A stretch of DNA of 64,000 bases from DATBVX01 sp035263105 (GCA_035263105.1 DATFRO010000108.1:114464-178463), one strand, 5' to 3'; shown: positions 50,556 through 60,312, numbered from the stretch's first letter. Notes: a model not told the origin generated them from the sequence alone. A program made the numbers and translations.

Positions 50556-51415
50556 TGGCCAGGCCAGTGGATTCACAAGCTGGGGTCGAAGTGAACGCCC
50601 GCTCGCGTCGCGTCGAGTCCGACAAACCTCGCATCCGCACGCTGATCGTCGATGACGAATTGCTCGCGCGGCAGCGCCTGCGGGAGCTGTGCCGCCAGGA
50701 GGCGGACATCGAGGTGGTGGGCGAGTGCAGCCATGGGGGCGAGGCCGTGCAGCTGATCGAGACGCTGCGGCCGGACCTGCTGCTGCTCGACGTGGAAATG
50801 CGCGAGACCAACGGCTTCGAGGTGCTGCGCTGCCTGGCGAACGGTACCGCGCCGCTCGTCGTGTTCGTGTCGGCGTTCGAGCATTACGCCTTCGGCGCGT
50901 TCGACGTGCAGGCGGTCGATTACCTGCTCAAGCCCTTCGATCGCAGCCGCTTCCAGCTCGCGTTGAGCCGCGTGCGCCAGCGCCTCGCGTCGGCGCAAGG
51001 CTCACGTCTCAGCGGTGAGATCGTGGAAGCCGTGCGCGGTGCGCTCGCGACCGCCGCCGGCCCGCAGCCGGCCGCGCCGCCGCGGCGCATCGTGGCCGAA
51101 AAGGACGAGCGGCTGACGTTCATCGATCCGCAGGACATCGACTGCGTGGAAGCGGACCGCAACTACATCTCGATCCACGTCGGCACCGAGTCGTACCGCA
51201 TGCGCTGCACGATGCAGCAGGCGCAGGAGATGCTGGATCCTGCCGTGTTCCTGCGCATTCATCGCTCGGTGATCATCAACACGCTGAAGATCGGCGAGAT
51301 GGAGCGCTGGTTCCACGGTGAGTTCCTGATCACGCTCAAGAGCGGACAGCGCTTCACCTCGGGCCGCAGTTACCGGCGCCAGATCCAGGCCTACCTGCAC
51401 AGCGGCAAAGGCTGA
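50555..51415 (+). CDS. LytTR-family response regulator
   Basis: The product is 286 aa. After an approximately 25-residue basic leader, a receiver domain (TLIVDDELLARQRL) carries the phospho-acceptor Asp79 in LLLLDVEMRETNGF and the conserved Lys in DYLLKPFD. A Pro/Ala linker follows. The C-terminal LytTR DNA-binding domain is recognised by RIVAEKDERLTFI, DIDCVEADRNYISIH, FLRIHRSVIIN and LKSGQRFTSGRSYRR. It is co-translated with the kinase. The usual proline after DVEM is replaced by Arg. Targets are unknown, but autoregulation is plausible given the upstream dyads. Confidence 0.92.
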   Translation: MARPVDSQAGVEVNARSRRVESDKPRIRTLIVDDELLARQRLRELCRQEADIEVVGECSHGGEAVQLIETLRPDLLLLDVEMRETNGFEVLRCLANGTAPLVVFVSAFEHYAFGAFDVQAVDYLLKPFDRSRFQLALSRVRQRLASAQGSRLSGEIVEAVRGALATAAGPQPAAPPRRIVAEKDERLTFIDPQDIDCVEADRNYISIHVGTESYRMRCTMQQAQEMLDPAVFLRIHRSVIINTLKIGEMERWFHGEFLITLKSGQRFTSGRSYRRQIQAYLHSGKG

Positions 51416-51429
51416 GGTGCAGTGCCGCG

Positions 51430-54255
51430 TCAGCGGCTCGCGCGACGCTGGCGCGTCTCGCGCGGCGGCTCGACAACGATCTTCGGCTTGACCACTTCGG
51501 GCGGATTGCGCAACAGCTGCTCCAGCTCGTCGGCCGGCAGCGCCTTCGAATAGAGATACCCCTGTCCGCTGTCGCAGCCGAGGGTGCGCAGGTACTCGAG
51601 CTGCGCCACGGTCTCGATACCTTCTGCGGTGGTGGCTTTGCGCAGGCTCCGCGCCATGGCCACGATCGCGGTCGCGATCGCGCAGGCGTCCGGGTTGTCG
51701 GGAATGTCGCTGACGAACGAGCGATCGATCTTGATCACGTCCACCGGGCAGCGGCGCAGGTAGCTGAGCGATGAGTAGCCGGTGCCGAAGTCGTCGAGTG
51801 CGATGCCCACGCCCAGCTCGGTCAGCGCGCGCAGCGTCTGCGCCGTCTGTTCGTCGCCGGCGAGCAGCACGGACTCGGTGATCTCCAGCTCCAGCGACCA
51901 TGGCGGAACGCTGAAGCGGATCAGCGCGTCGCGCACCTGGTCGGCGAACTGCTTGTGCCGCAGCTGGCCGGGGCTCACGTTGATCGCGATGCGCGGCACG
52001 TTGGTGCCCGCACGCTGCCAGCGCTGGAACTGCTCGCAGGCCTCGTTGAGCACCCACTCGCCGATGTCGGCGATGAGACCCGATTCTTCCGCCGCCGGAA
52101 TGAACTGCGTCGGTGGCCGCTGGCCCTGCACTGGGTGCATCCAGCGAATCAGCGCTTCCGCCCCGTTCACCACGCCGCTGGTGAGCTCGAACTGCGGTTG
52201 GTAGTGCAGCACGAACTGGCGCAGCTGCAGCGCGCGATGCAGCCCGGTCTCCAGGCTCCAGCGCTCCTGCGCACGCTCGTTCATGTGCGCTTCGAAGAAC
52301 GTCGCGCGTCCGCGGCCGTCGTCCTTGGCGCGGTACATCGCCGTGTCCGCGTTCTTGAGCAACTCTTCGGGAGTGCTGCCATCACTCGGATAGAGGGCAA
52401 TGCCCACGCTCGCACGCGTCTGGAATTCGCGGTCGCGGATCGATACCGGCAGCGCCAGCTCAGCGAGAAGTCGATCGGCCGCCTTGCCGGCCTCGTCCGG
52501 ATCCTGCAACCCGCCGAGAATGACGACGAACTCGTCGCCTCCCAGCCGCGCCACGGTGTCCGAGCGCTTGGTGCACGTGTCGAGGCGGCGCGCCGCGACC
52601 TGGATCAGCTCGTCGCCGGCACCGTGCCCGAGCGTGTCGTTCACGCGCTTGAAGTTGTCGAGATCGATGTAGAGCAGCGCCAGCTGCTCTTCGGTCCGGC
52701 TCGCCCGCGCGATTTCGTGGAGCAAGCGGTCCTTGAACAGTTGCCGGTTGGGGAGCCCCGTCAGGTCGTCGTAGTGCGCCTGCCGGTACAGGCGTTCCTC
52801 GCGCTCCACGCTGTTGATCGCGACCGCCAGCCGATCGGCGAAATCGTGCGCGAAGCCGCCTTTCGCGTTCTCCTGGTCCGGAGCCTCGCGGTAGCCGAGC
52901 GTGAGAATGGCGTTGAGCCCCTGCGTGCCGCGCACCGGCTGCACCAGTCCCCAGAGCGCGCCCGCATCGGCAACGTGCACGGCATAAGGCGGAATGTCCT
53001 TATCGCCGCGCAGGTCGAGGAGCGGGGCGGTTCCTTCCTCAGCGAGCTCGGGAAAGTCCCGCGGGATCGCCATGCGCTTGATGTCACGCTGCCCTTCGTT
53101 GTCGCCATCGTTGAGGTACACGCGCCCGTGACCTTGTTCGTCGGGATCGATCAGCGTCACGCTGACGCACTTGCAGCCCGTCACCTTGCGCACGTGATTG
53201 AGGAGCTTCTCGAGAATGACCTCGATCCCGGGCGCGGACAGGATCAGCCGGTCGATTTCGGACAGGGCCTCGAGCGCCGCGAACTGCATGCGCAGGCTGT
53301 CGGACATGCGATTGAACGAGTCCCCGAGCTCCTGGAACTCGTCGCGGCTGTGCACCTCGACGCGCGTCGCGAACTCGCGCGCCGCGATACGCCGCGTTCC
53401 CTTGAGCAATTCGTCGAGCGGCGCGAGGTTGCGCCGGATCTGCATGGAGCTGAGGAGGCAGACGAGCACCGTGGCGCCCAGCAGCACCCAGGGCGTCGCG
53501 CCTGCCAGTGCCGAATCGGCGTCGCTGAATCCGATGCGCGGCTGGGTGGATTCGATCTTCAGCGACGGGGCGCCGAAGCGCGCGCCCAGGAACAGATCCC
53601 AATCGACGGAGACGAGGTGACGCGCGGCGGCGATGTTCTGGTCCGCGGACGCGCTGCCGACGTACAGCACCTGCCCGTCGACGTTGCGCAGCCGGACGGT
53701 AATGTCGTAGGGCAGGTTGTTGGCATCGCCAAACAGGAACTGGGAATTGACTTCGCCGAACAGCAGACCCCGCGCATGCTCGAGGGGCACCACGAGAAAC
53801 ACACGTGGCAGCAGCGCGCCGCTCGATGGCGGCACGACGACGAGAGCGCCCTCGCCGGCGTCGAGCCGGCGGCGCGCGGCCTGTTCAAGCGGCGGGAGCG
53901 GCTCGATCGTGCCGCGCTGGTGCGCAATTGCACCGCGCCCGTCGACGATCGCGAGGGCGTGCCACAACAGCGCGGTCGATGGCATCTCGCGATCCGACTG
54001 GAGCGAGTTCGCCGCGGCCGCAGCCATCACTTCCAGGGCGACTTCAGCGGCGTCGAGTTTCTGCAGCAGCGCGAGGCCGTAGTTCGAGCTGAACTCGCGC
54101 AGCTGGTCGATTTGCCGCTGGCGGGAGGCCTGTTGCACGTGGGCGAAGGAGAAGCTCCACGCGATCAACACCGGGACCACGGCGCAGACCAGGAACAGCA
54201 ACAGCACACGCCGGCCGAAGCGCGAGCGCAGCGACAGCGTCTCGATGCGCAACAT
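51430..54255 (-). CDS. membrane-bound HAMP-GAF-GGDEF-EAL protein (c-di-GMP turnover)
   Basis: The product is 941 aa. A helix at about 15-36, a periplasmic sensing domain to about 255, a second helix and a HAMP-like linker (RRIAAREFATRVEV...FNRMSDSLRMQF) are followed by a GAF-like region. The diguanylate cyclase domain has an intact RLGGDEFVVILGG (GGDEF near 571-575). The phosphodiesterase domain has EALIRW near 700 and downstream DDFGTGYSSLSYL and KIDRSFV. Both active sites look intact, so the net output cannot be predicted. It is transcribed 2 bp after the pseudopilin-like gene and converges on the response regulator gene. Confidence 0.92.
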   Translation of the reverse strand: MLRIETLSLRSRFGRRVLLLFLVCAVVPVLIAWSFSFAHVQQASRQRQIDQLREFSSNYGLALLQKLDAAEVALEVMAAAAANSLQSDREMPSTALLWHALAIVDGRGAIAHQRGTIEPLPPLEQAARRRLDAGEGALVVVPPSSGALLPRVFLVVPLEHARGLLFGEVNSQFLFGDANNLPYDITVRLRNVDGQVLYVGSASADQNIAAARHLVSVDWDLFLGARFGAPSLKIESTQPRIGFSDADSALAGATPWVLLGATVLVCLLSSMQIRRNLAPLDELLKGTRRIAAREFATRVEVHSRDEFQELGDSFNRMSDSLRMQFAALEALSEIDRLILSAPGIEVILEKLLNHVRKVTGCKCVSVTLIDPDEQGHGRVYLNDGDNEGQRDIKRMAIPRDFPELAEEGTAPLLDLRGDKDIPPYAVHVADAGALWGLVQPVRGTQGLNAILTLGYREAPDQENAKGGFAHDFADRLAVAINSVEREERLYRQAHYDDLTGLPNRQLFKDRLLHEIARASRTEEQLALLYIDLDNFKRVNDTLGHGAGDELIQVAARRLDTCTKRSDTVARLGGDEFVVILGGLQDPDEAGKAADRLLAELALPVSIRDREFQTRASVGIALYPSDGSTPEELLKNADTAMYRAKDDGRGRATFFEAHMNERAQERWSLETGLHRALQLRQFVLHYQPQFELTSGVVNGAEALIRWMHPVQGQRPPTQFIPAAEESGLIADIGEWVLNEACEQFQRWQRAGTNVPRIAINVSPGQLRHKQFADQVRDALIRFSVPPWSLELEITESVLLAGDEQTAQTLRALTELGVGIALDDFGTGYSSLSYLRRCPVDVIKIDRSFVSDIPDNPDACAIATAIVAMARSLRKATTAEGIETVAQLEYLRTLGCDSGQGYLYSKALPADELEQLLRNPPEVVKPKIVVEPPRETRQRRASR

Positions 54256-54257
54256 GC

Positions 54258-54761
54258 TCAGTAATCTTCGGCCTTGCCGATGAACGCGCCGTCATTGGCG
54301 CGCACGATGTCGTCGCGGCTGGCTTTCGCAGTCAGCGGCGACGCGCTGGCGCCGTCCGGGCCCATGCTGTAGAGGTCGTAATCCGAATTGATGGGCACGA
54401 GGTTGTGGTCCTTGCGGACCTGGCCGTTGCCCTTGATGCCGGTGAAGTCGAGGTACTGGTAGGGGTTGCCCCAGGGATCGAGCTTGCCGCCGAGACCGCA
54501 GTCGGCGAGCGTCGGAGGCAACGCATCGTTGTCGAGCCGGTACTTGTTGATCACGAGCTGCATCTGCCCGATGTCGGTGATCGCGGTCTGCACGCGCACA
54601 CGCGCGACATAACGCTGGTAGGTTCCCGTGGCGATCGCGGCGAGCACGGCGCACACGATGACGACAAACATCAGCTCGAGCAGGGTCATGCCCCGCTGCT
54701 GGCAATTCCTTTTGATGATCAACGGAGTGAGTTCTAGAAGGCTTGTACGACAGGCTGCCAT
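54258..54761 (-). CDS. type IV pilin/GspG-like pseudopilin
   Basis: The product is 167 aa. The prepilin peptidase site is QQRG|MTLLELMFVVIV with Glu at +5, followed by the hydrophobic helix. The C-terminal part contains GLGGKLDPWGNPYQYLDF, NSDYDLYSMGPDG and ASRDDIVRANDG, which are typical of the calcium-binding major pseudopilin GspG. The 24-residue leader from the ATG at 54761 is longer than usual, but no internal start leaves a basic leader. It is an orphan: no other secretion or pilus gene is present. The only partner is the GGDEF-EAL gene 2 bp downstream. Confidence 0.85.
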   Translation of the reverse strand: MAACRTSLLELTPLIIKRNCQQRGMTLLELMFVVIVCAVLAAIATGTYQRYVARVRVQTAITDIGQMQLVINKYRLDNDALPPTLADCGLGGKLDPWGNPYQYLDFTGIKGNGQVRKDHNLVPINSDYDLYSMGPDGASASPLTAKASRDDIVRANDGAFIGKAEDY

Positions 54762-54884
54762 GGCACTACGGCAGCCAGCTTAGTAGCAGCGGTATTCAGG
54801 AAGCGTGATACGCGCGACTTATGTGCGCAGCGAACTGAGAACTGCGTCACGCCGCAGGGCGAATGACGTCAATGGCCGGTGAAC

Positions 54885-55313
54885 TCAGCTGCTGATGTAG
54901 CGCTCGAGCTGCTCGATCTGCTGCTGCTGCTCTTCCATCACCGCCTTCACCAGGTCGCCGATCGACACGACGCCCACGACGCGGCCCTTGTCGAGCACCG
55001 GCAAGTGACGGATGCGTTGCTCCGTCATGAGCTGCATGCAGTCGTTGATGGAGTGCGCCAGCGTCACGGTCTTGACGGGCGAGCTCATGATCTGGCGCAC
55101 CGGCGTATCGGCGGACGAACGCCCGAGCAGGATCACCTTGCGCGCGTAGTCACGCTCGGAAACGATCCCGACCAGCTCGGAACCGCGCATCACGAGCAAG
55201 GCACCGACGTGTCGTTCCGCCATGAGGCGAATCGCCTCCAGAACGGGGGCGTCGGGTTCGGTGGCGTGGACTTCGGTGCCCTTCTGATCCAGCAGGTGTT
55301 TGACGGTGAGCAT
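54885..55313 (-). CDS. CBS-pair domain protein
   Basis: The product is 142 aa from the ATG at 55311-55313. It is essentially two tandem CBS domains: VLEAIRLMAERHVGALLVM and GIVSERDYARKVILLGRSS in the first, then SINDCMQLMTEQRIRHLPVLD and GVVSIGDLVKAV in the second. It ends in a Gln/Glu-rich helix (MEEQQQQIEQLERYISS). Such stand-alone CBS pairs bind adenine nucleotides or SAM and act as energy sensors. A 30-residue upstream extension is not CBS-like and is excluded. Confidence 0.88.
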   Translation of the reverse strand: MLTVKHLLDQKGTEVHATEPDAPVLEAIRLMAERHVGALLVMRGSELVGIVSERDYARKVILLGRSSADTPVRQIMSSPVKTVTLAHSINDCMQLMTEQRIRHLPVLDKGRVVGVVSIGDLVKAVMEEQQQQIEQLERYISS

Positions 55314-55459
55314 GCTGCCTTCCCGGTCGACGGCCGCGATCGACGCCGAGGATTCTACGCCGACACTTCCGGGTGGGAAGTCGGACAAGAGCCGACGTCG
55401 CACTTGCGACGCGGCGGCCGCGGGCTCGGCATCCTCGCAAGTGCAGGTAAACTCTACTC

Positions 55460-56716
55460 ATGCAGCGCGGTGGACCCCGCAACACCATTCCGCCGCCTTC
55501 ACAGCGGCATCCCCCCGGGCGGCGCTGGCCGCTGCAGGTCATCGTTGGCGTGTGCGTGGTCGTCGCCGCGTATTTCGGCATGCGGCTGCTGCATCATGAG
55601 CCCGCCCCCGCCGCGACCCCGTCGGCCGGGGATACGCCCAGACCGGCCGAGATTCCCGATGCAATCGCGCCGGAGTTGCAGACCCTGCCGCAAGTCGCGG
55701 CACCGTCGAGCGACCTGGGCCCCTTCGTCGGCCAGCTGCGCCAGGCCGAGACGTTTCGCATCCTCGGCGACATCCCGGTAGCGGGGGAGATCCGCGATCT
55801 CATCAACCAGGCTCACGTGGCGGATGCCGCGGCCCGCCTCGAAGTCCTGGCGCGTGCGAACGATCGCGATGCCAACGTGGCCCTCGCACGTCTCGTGTCG
55901 GCCTGCGCTACCGAAGAGCCGGACACGCGCCGTTCGACCGAGACAGCGCAGGCGGAGGCGTCGCGCCGGGCTGCGGACTTGTCTCCGGAGACGCGCCGGC
56001 GCGTCAGTGCCAGTCTTGCCTTCCGCCAGGAGCGCCTCGCTGCATTGAGCAAGGACTGCGAGCGCGCGCACTTCGATTCCCCCGCGATCGAGCAGCGCTT
56101 GAGAAGTGCCGCCGCTGCGGGGCACGAAGCGAGTCTCTGGCAACTGGGCAACCAGGCGGCGGGCGACATCAACTTGCAGCGCAAGCACTGGCTCTCGGCG
56201 GCCATGCTGGGCTACCTGCCCGCACAACTCGACCTGGCCGAGAGTCTCATGCTGGATACGCAGCGAGGGGATGATCAGAGCAATCGCGGCCGCCTGAATT
56301 TCTGGCTGGAGGCGGGAGGCAGGCAATCGCCGCGCGGCAAGGTATTGCTGGCGGACTGCCTGGTCAGCGGCTGCACCGGGCAACCTCTCGACACGGCGCG
56401 CGCTGCCTCACTCCTGCAGGAGGCGGTGCTTTCCGGCGCGACGGAATCGCTCGCATCCCTCGCTTCCTTTCCCGCAGAAGACGCCGCGGCGCCGACCGAT
56501 GAGCAGATGTTCGGCTACAACGCGTTCCTGCAGCGCCTCAACGAGCTGGGCTGCTATGGCGAGTTCTACCCGACCAACGCCGTGCACCTCGACGATCACT
56601 TGAAGCAGCTCGCGCTGCGCCTGTCACCGTCGGGATTGCAGGCGGCGAAGCTCCTCGCGGACGACGAGTGGCGCGAGCACGGCGCGCAAGCTCGTACCGC
56701 CCTGCATTGCAATTGA
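55460..56716 (+). CDS. membrane-anchored Sel1-like repeat protein
   Basis: The product is 418 aa. A basic, proline-rich N-terminus (about 23 aa) leads into one transmembrane helix (LQVIVGVCVVVAAYFGMRLL) and a Pro/Ala-rich linker. The rest is helical. Segments such as LRSAAAAGHEASLWQLGNQAAG, LSAAMLGYLPAQLDLAESLM and ASLLQEAVLSGATESLASLA have the spacing of degenerate Sel1/TPR-like repeats. No enzyme motif was seen. It probably faces the periplasm as a scaffold; function unknown. A TAAACT -10-like box ends 6 bp before the ATG. Confidence 0.6.
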   Translation: MQRGGPRNTIPPPSQRHPPGRRWPLQVIVGVCVVVAAYFGMRLLHHEPAPAATPSAGDTPRPAEIPDAIAPELQTLPQVAAPSSDLGPFVGQLRQAETFRILGDIPVAGEIRDLINQAHVADAAARLEVLARANDRDANVALARLVSACATEEPDTRRSTETAQAEASRRAADLSPETRRRVSASLAFRQERLAALSKDCERAHFDSPAIEQRLRSAAAAGHEASLWQLGNQAAGDINLQRKHWLSAAMLGYLPAQLDLAESLMLDTQRGDDQSNRGRLNFWLEAGGRQSPRGKVLLADCLVSGCTGQPLDTARAASLLQEAVLSGATESLASLASFPAEDAAAPTDEQMFGYNAFLQRLNELGCYGEFYPTNAVHLDDHLKQLALRLSPSGLQAAKLLADDEWREHGAQARTALHCN

Positions 56717-56779
56717 TCGGGAGGCGAGCGAGGCACGCCCGGTGTTGCACGTCGGCTCAGCCCGCGTCTTGATGCAGCC

Positions 56780-58411
56780 TCAGTGCTTTCGCAGTACCAG
56801 GTTCTTGCTGTACTGCACGTTCATGACGTTGTTGTGCCAGCCCTCGACGTAAGGCTTCACCAGGTGCTTGTTGACGTAGAAATAAAGTGGAATCACCGGC
56901 TGGTCGAGGAGCATCAGGCGCTCGGCCGCTTCGAGCTCATCGCGCCGGCGGTCCTGATCCACTTCACTCGCGGCGCGGACCAGTAGCGCGTCGTACTGCG
57001 GATTCTTGTAACCCGGCAGATTGATGCCGAAATCGCTCTTCAGGTACTGCGCGAACGTATAGGCATCGTTGTAGTCCCCGATCCAGCTCGAGCGGAACAC
57101 CTGCGTCACATCGTGCCGGTCGATGTTCTGCAGCAGCACCTTGAACTCTTCGCCCAGCAGCTCCGTCTCGACACCGAGGTACTCCTTCCACATCGACGCG
57201 ATCGCCACTGCGATGCGCGTGTGGCTCTCGTCGATGTTGTAGCGAATCTGCGTGCGCAGGGGATGCGCCGGCGAGTAGCCGGCCGCGGCGTAGAGCTCCT
57301 TCGCGCGCGCGACGCGTTGCGCGAACGGCAGCGCGGCCCAGTCCGGCTTCTGCGAATCGTAGTTGGCGACCCCCACCGGCACCCAGCCGTACGCCGGCAG
57401 CTCGCCACGACCGGTGACGGATTCCGTGAGCCGCTCGCGATCGATGACCATCGACAATGCGAGCCGCAGCCGGGTGTTGTCCTTGAAGGGCGCGCGATAC
57501 AGGTTGTAGCCGTAGTAGTAGGTGCTGAGCTGTGGCGAGATGCGCAGCTCCGCACCCAGGTTCTCGCGGATGTATTTGAACTGCGCCGGCGGCACCGTGT
57601 ACGTCACGTCGAGCTCACCCGACCGATAACGCAGCAGCTCTGCGCCCTGGTCCGGGATCTGTTGGTAGTTGATGACGTCGATCTGGTTGCCCGCGTTGTT
57701 CCAGTAGTGCACGTTGCGGCTCGCCACGATGTGCGAGCCGACGATCCATTCCTTGAGTGCGAAAGCGCCGTTCGACACCGCGTTCCCGGGACGCGCGAAC
57801 TCGCGCCCCAGCCGCTCGAGCGTCGGGCGATGCACCGGGTACGTGCTTGGGTGGGCGAGCACGCCCGGAACGTAGGGCGCAGGCGTGCTGAGCGTGATCA
57901 CGACGGTGTGATCATCCGGCGCGCTGACACCGAGCGTGTCCGGCGGCTTGCGGCCGGCGCCAATGTCGGGCGCATTCTCGATCACGTCCAGGATCTGTCC
58001 GTAAGGCGAGGCGGTGGCGGGATCGACCAGCCGCCGCAATCCCTGCACGAAGTCGAGCGCGACGACCGGATCGCCGTTCGACCAGCGCAGGCCGTCACGC
58101 AGGCGAAACGTGTACACGCGTCCGTCCGTGCTCACCGACCACTCGCGTGCCGCTGCGGGCGCGGGTTTGGCGTCCGCATCGAGCGCCGTCAGCCCTTCAT
58201 ACACATCGCGCAGGATCGTGAGCTCGGAATCGGTGCGCGCGCGCTGCGGATCGAGCGACTCGGGCTCGTGGCCGTTGCCCCGATTGAGGACGACGGGTTC
58301 GTGCCCCGTGCCACCCTGCTCGACGCTCGCAGGCTTGCGCTGGCACGCGCCCGTGAACGTGACGGCGACCGTGAGCGCCGCGAGGCAGAGCAGTCTGGCG
58401 CGTTGCTTCAC
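56780..58411 (-). CDS. oligopeptide ABC transporter substrate-binding lipoprotein (OppA-like)
   Basis: The product is 543 aa from a GTG at 58411 whose last bases overlap the mnmG stop (gtga). The lipobox TGAC gives Cys23. The SBP_bac_5 fold is evident from NRGNGHEPESLDPQ, LTILRDVYEGLTALDADAKPAPA, YTFRLRDGLRWSNGDPVVALDFV and KNLVLRKH at the end, matching the OppA/MppA group. It binds peptides in the periplasm. No permease or ATPase genes are adjacent, so it must work with a transporter encoded elsewhere or act as a sensor. Confidence 0.9.
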   Translation of the reverse strand: MKQRARLLCLAALTVAVTFTGACQRKPASVEQGGTGHEPVVLNRGNGHEPESLDPQRARTDSELTILRDVYEGLTALDADAKPAPAAAREWSVSTDGRVYTFRLRDGLRWSNGDPVVALDFVQGLRRLVDPATASPYGQILDVIENAPDIGAGRKPPDTLGVSAPDDHTVVITLSTPAPYVPGVLAHPSTYPVHRPTLERLGREFARPGNAVSNGAFALKEWIVGSHIVASRNVHYWNNAGNQIDVINYQQIPDQGAELLRYRSGELDVTYTVPPAQFKYIRENLGAELRISPQLSTYYYGYNLYRAPFKDNTRLRLALSMVIDRERLTESVTGRGELPAYGWVPVGVANYDSQKPDWAALPFAQRVARAKELYAAAGYSPAHPLRTQIRYNIDESHTRIAVAIASMWKEYLGVETELLGEEFKVLLQNIDRHDVTQVFRSSWIGDYNDAYTFAQYLKSDFGINLPGYKNPQYDALLVRAASEVDQDRRRDELEAAERLMLLDQPVIPLYFYVNKHLVKPYVEGWHNNVMNVQYSKNLVLRKH

Positions 58412-60312
58412 GCCGCGCGGCTGCGTTTCTTGAGATGGATCAGCAGCAGCGAGATTGCCGCGGGTGTGACCCCCGGGATGCGCGCAGCCTGGCCGAGACT
58501 CGCGGGACGCGTTTCGCCGAGCCGCTGGCGCACTTCGTTCGAGAGTCCGCGCACCGATGCATAGTCGAGGTCGGCCGGCAGAGCGGTCTCCTCATTGCGC
58601 CGCTGGCGCTCGATCTCCTGTTCCTGGCGCTCGATGTACCCGCTGTACTTGGCCTGCACATCGACCTGCAGGCGGATCTGCGCGGGCAGGCGATCATCGC
58701 TCGTCCAGTCGTCCGGCATGGCGCCGACCGTATGCAACTGCGTCAGAGCCTCGAGCTTCACATCGGGCCGGCGCAGCAGGTCGAACGCCGGCTGTTCTCG
58801 CGCAACTGAGTTGCCGAACACCTCTTGCACCTGAGTCTCCGTCAGTTCTGCCGGCACGACGCTGGTGTTCTCGAGGCGCTCGCGCTCACGCGCAATCAGC
58901 TCGCGCTTCTGGGTGAAGAAAACCCAGCGCTCATCCTCCACGAGACCCAGCTCGCGACCGCGCGGCGTGAGGCGCAGATCCGCGTTGTCTTCGCGCAGCA
59001 GCAGCCGATACTCGGCCCGGCTGGTGAACATGCGGTAGGGCTCCGGCGCGCCGCGCGTCACGAGATCATCGATCAGCACGCCGAGGTATGCCTCACCACG
59101 CTGAGGGCACCACGGCTCACGCTCCGTGGCGCGCAGCGCCGCGTTGGTGCCGGCGAGCAGGCCCTGCGCGGCCGCTTCTTCGTAGCCGGTCGTGCCGTTG
59201 ATCTGGCCCGCGAAGTAGAGATGCGCGAGGTGCTTCGTTTCCAGGCTCATCTTCAGGTCGCGCGGATCGAAGAAGTCGTATTCGATCGCGTACCCCGGCC
59301 GGGTCAGGTGTGCGTTCTCGAAGCCGCGAATGCTGCGCACCAGCTGATACTGCGCATCGAAGGGCAGGCTGGTGGAAATACCGTTCGGATACACCTCGCG
59401 CGTGGTCAGGCCTTCGGGCTCGACGAAGATCTGGTGCGAGGTGCGGCTGGCGAAACGGAACACCTTGTCCTCGATCGACGGGCAGTAGCGCGGCCCGACC
59501 CCTTCGATGCGCCCGGTGAACATCGGCGAACGGTCGCTTGCCTTGCGGATGATCTCGTGCGTGCGCTCGTTGGTCGCCGTGATGTGGCACGGCAACTGCG
59601 CGGGATGCTCGCTGCGCCGGCCGAGGAACGAGAACACCGGCTGCGGGTCGTCGCTGTGCTGTTCGGCCATGACGCTGAAGTCGACGCTGCGGGCATCGAT
59701 GCGCGGCGGCGTCCCGGTCTTGAGCCGGCCGACGCGAACCGGCAATTCGCGCAGGCGCGCCGCAAGACGCAGCGAGGGCGGATCGCCAGCCCGGCCCGCG
59801 GCATAGTTCTGGAGGCCGATATGAATGCGGCCGGAGAGGAAGGTGCCGACCGTGAGCACCACGGCGCGTGCCTCGAACTCGATTCCAGCAGCTGTAATCA
59901 CGCCGCTGACGCGCTCGCCCTCGAGCTTGAGATCCGCGACTTCCTGCTGAAAGAGCGTCAGGTTCGGCTGCGACTCGAGCAGCGCGCGGATCGCCTGGCG
60001 ATAGAGCGCACGATCCGCCTGCGCACGCGTCGCTCGCACCGCGGGGCCCTTGCTGAGGTTCAGCGTGCGGAACTGGATGCCGGCGCGATCCGTGGCGCGC
60101 GCCATGGCGCCGCCCAACGAATCGATCTCGCGCACCAGGTGCCCCTTGCCGATACCACCGATGGCCGGATTGCAGCTCATCGCGCCGAGCGTCTCGATGC
60201 TCTGCGTGAGCAGGAGCGTGTCGGCACCCATGCGCGCAGCGGCGAGCGCGGCCTCGGTGCCGGCATGCCCGCCACCGACCACGATGACGTCGAAGCTGCG
60301 CGCGAATCGCAT
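58408..60312 (-). CDS. mnmG: tRNA uridine-5-carboxymethylaminomethyl synthesis enzyme MnmG
   Basis: The product is 634 aa. The FAD-binding GGGHAGTEAA lies at residues 13-22. SCNPAIGGIGKGHLVREIDSLGG, GLKTGTPPRID-like RLKTGTPPRID, GPRYCPSIEDK and the C-terminal helical domain (ADLDYASVRGLSNEVRQRL) are family hallmarks. With MnmE it modifies U34 of several tRNAs. In many gammaproteobacteria mnmG lies beside rsmG-parAB near the origin; here its neighbours are an OppA-like gene and a peptidase gene, so that synteny is lost. Confidence 0.97.
   Translation of the reverse strand: MRFARSFDVIVVGGGHAGTEAALAAARMGADTLLLTQSIETLGAMSCNPAIGGIGKGHLVREIDSLGGAMARATDRAGIQFRTLNLSKGPAVRATRAQADRALYRQAIRALLESQPNLTLFQQEVADLKLEGERVSGVITAAGIEFEARAVVLTVGTFLSGRIHIGLQNYAAGRAGDPPSLRLAARLRELPVRVGRLKTGTPPRIDARSVDFSVMAEQHSDDPQPVFSFLGRRSEHPAQLPCHITATNERTHEIIRKASDRSPMFTGRIEGVGPRYCPSIEDKVFRFASRTSHQIFVEPEGLTTREVYPNGISTSLPFDAQYQLVRSIRGFENAHLTRPGYAIEYDFFDPRDLKMSLETKHLAHLYFAGQINGTTGYEEAAAQGLLAGTNAALRATEREPWCPQRGEAYLGVLIDDLVTRGAPEPYRMFTSRAEYRLLLREDNADLRLTPRGRELGLVEDERWVFFTQKRELIARERERLENTSVVPAELTETQVQEVFGNSVAREQPAFDLLRRPDVKLEALTQLHTVGAMPDDWTSDDRLPAQIRLQVDVQAKYSGYIERQEQEIERQRRNEETALPADLDYASVRGLSNEVRQRLGETRPASLGQAARIPGVTPAAISLLLIHLKKRSRAA

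Noticed and set aside
51002..52057. Minus-strand frame overlapping the LytTR regulator and the EAL domain
   Set aside because: It is a shadow frame of two well-supported genes; its translation resembles an out-of-frame EAL domain.
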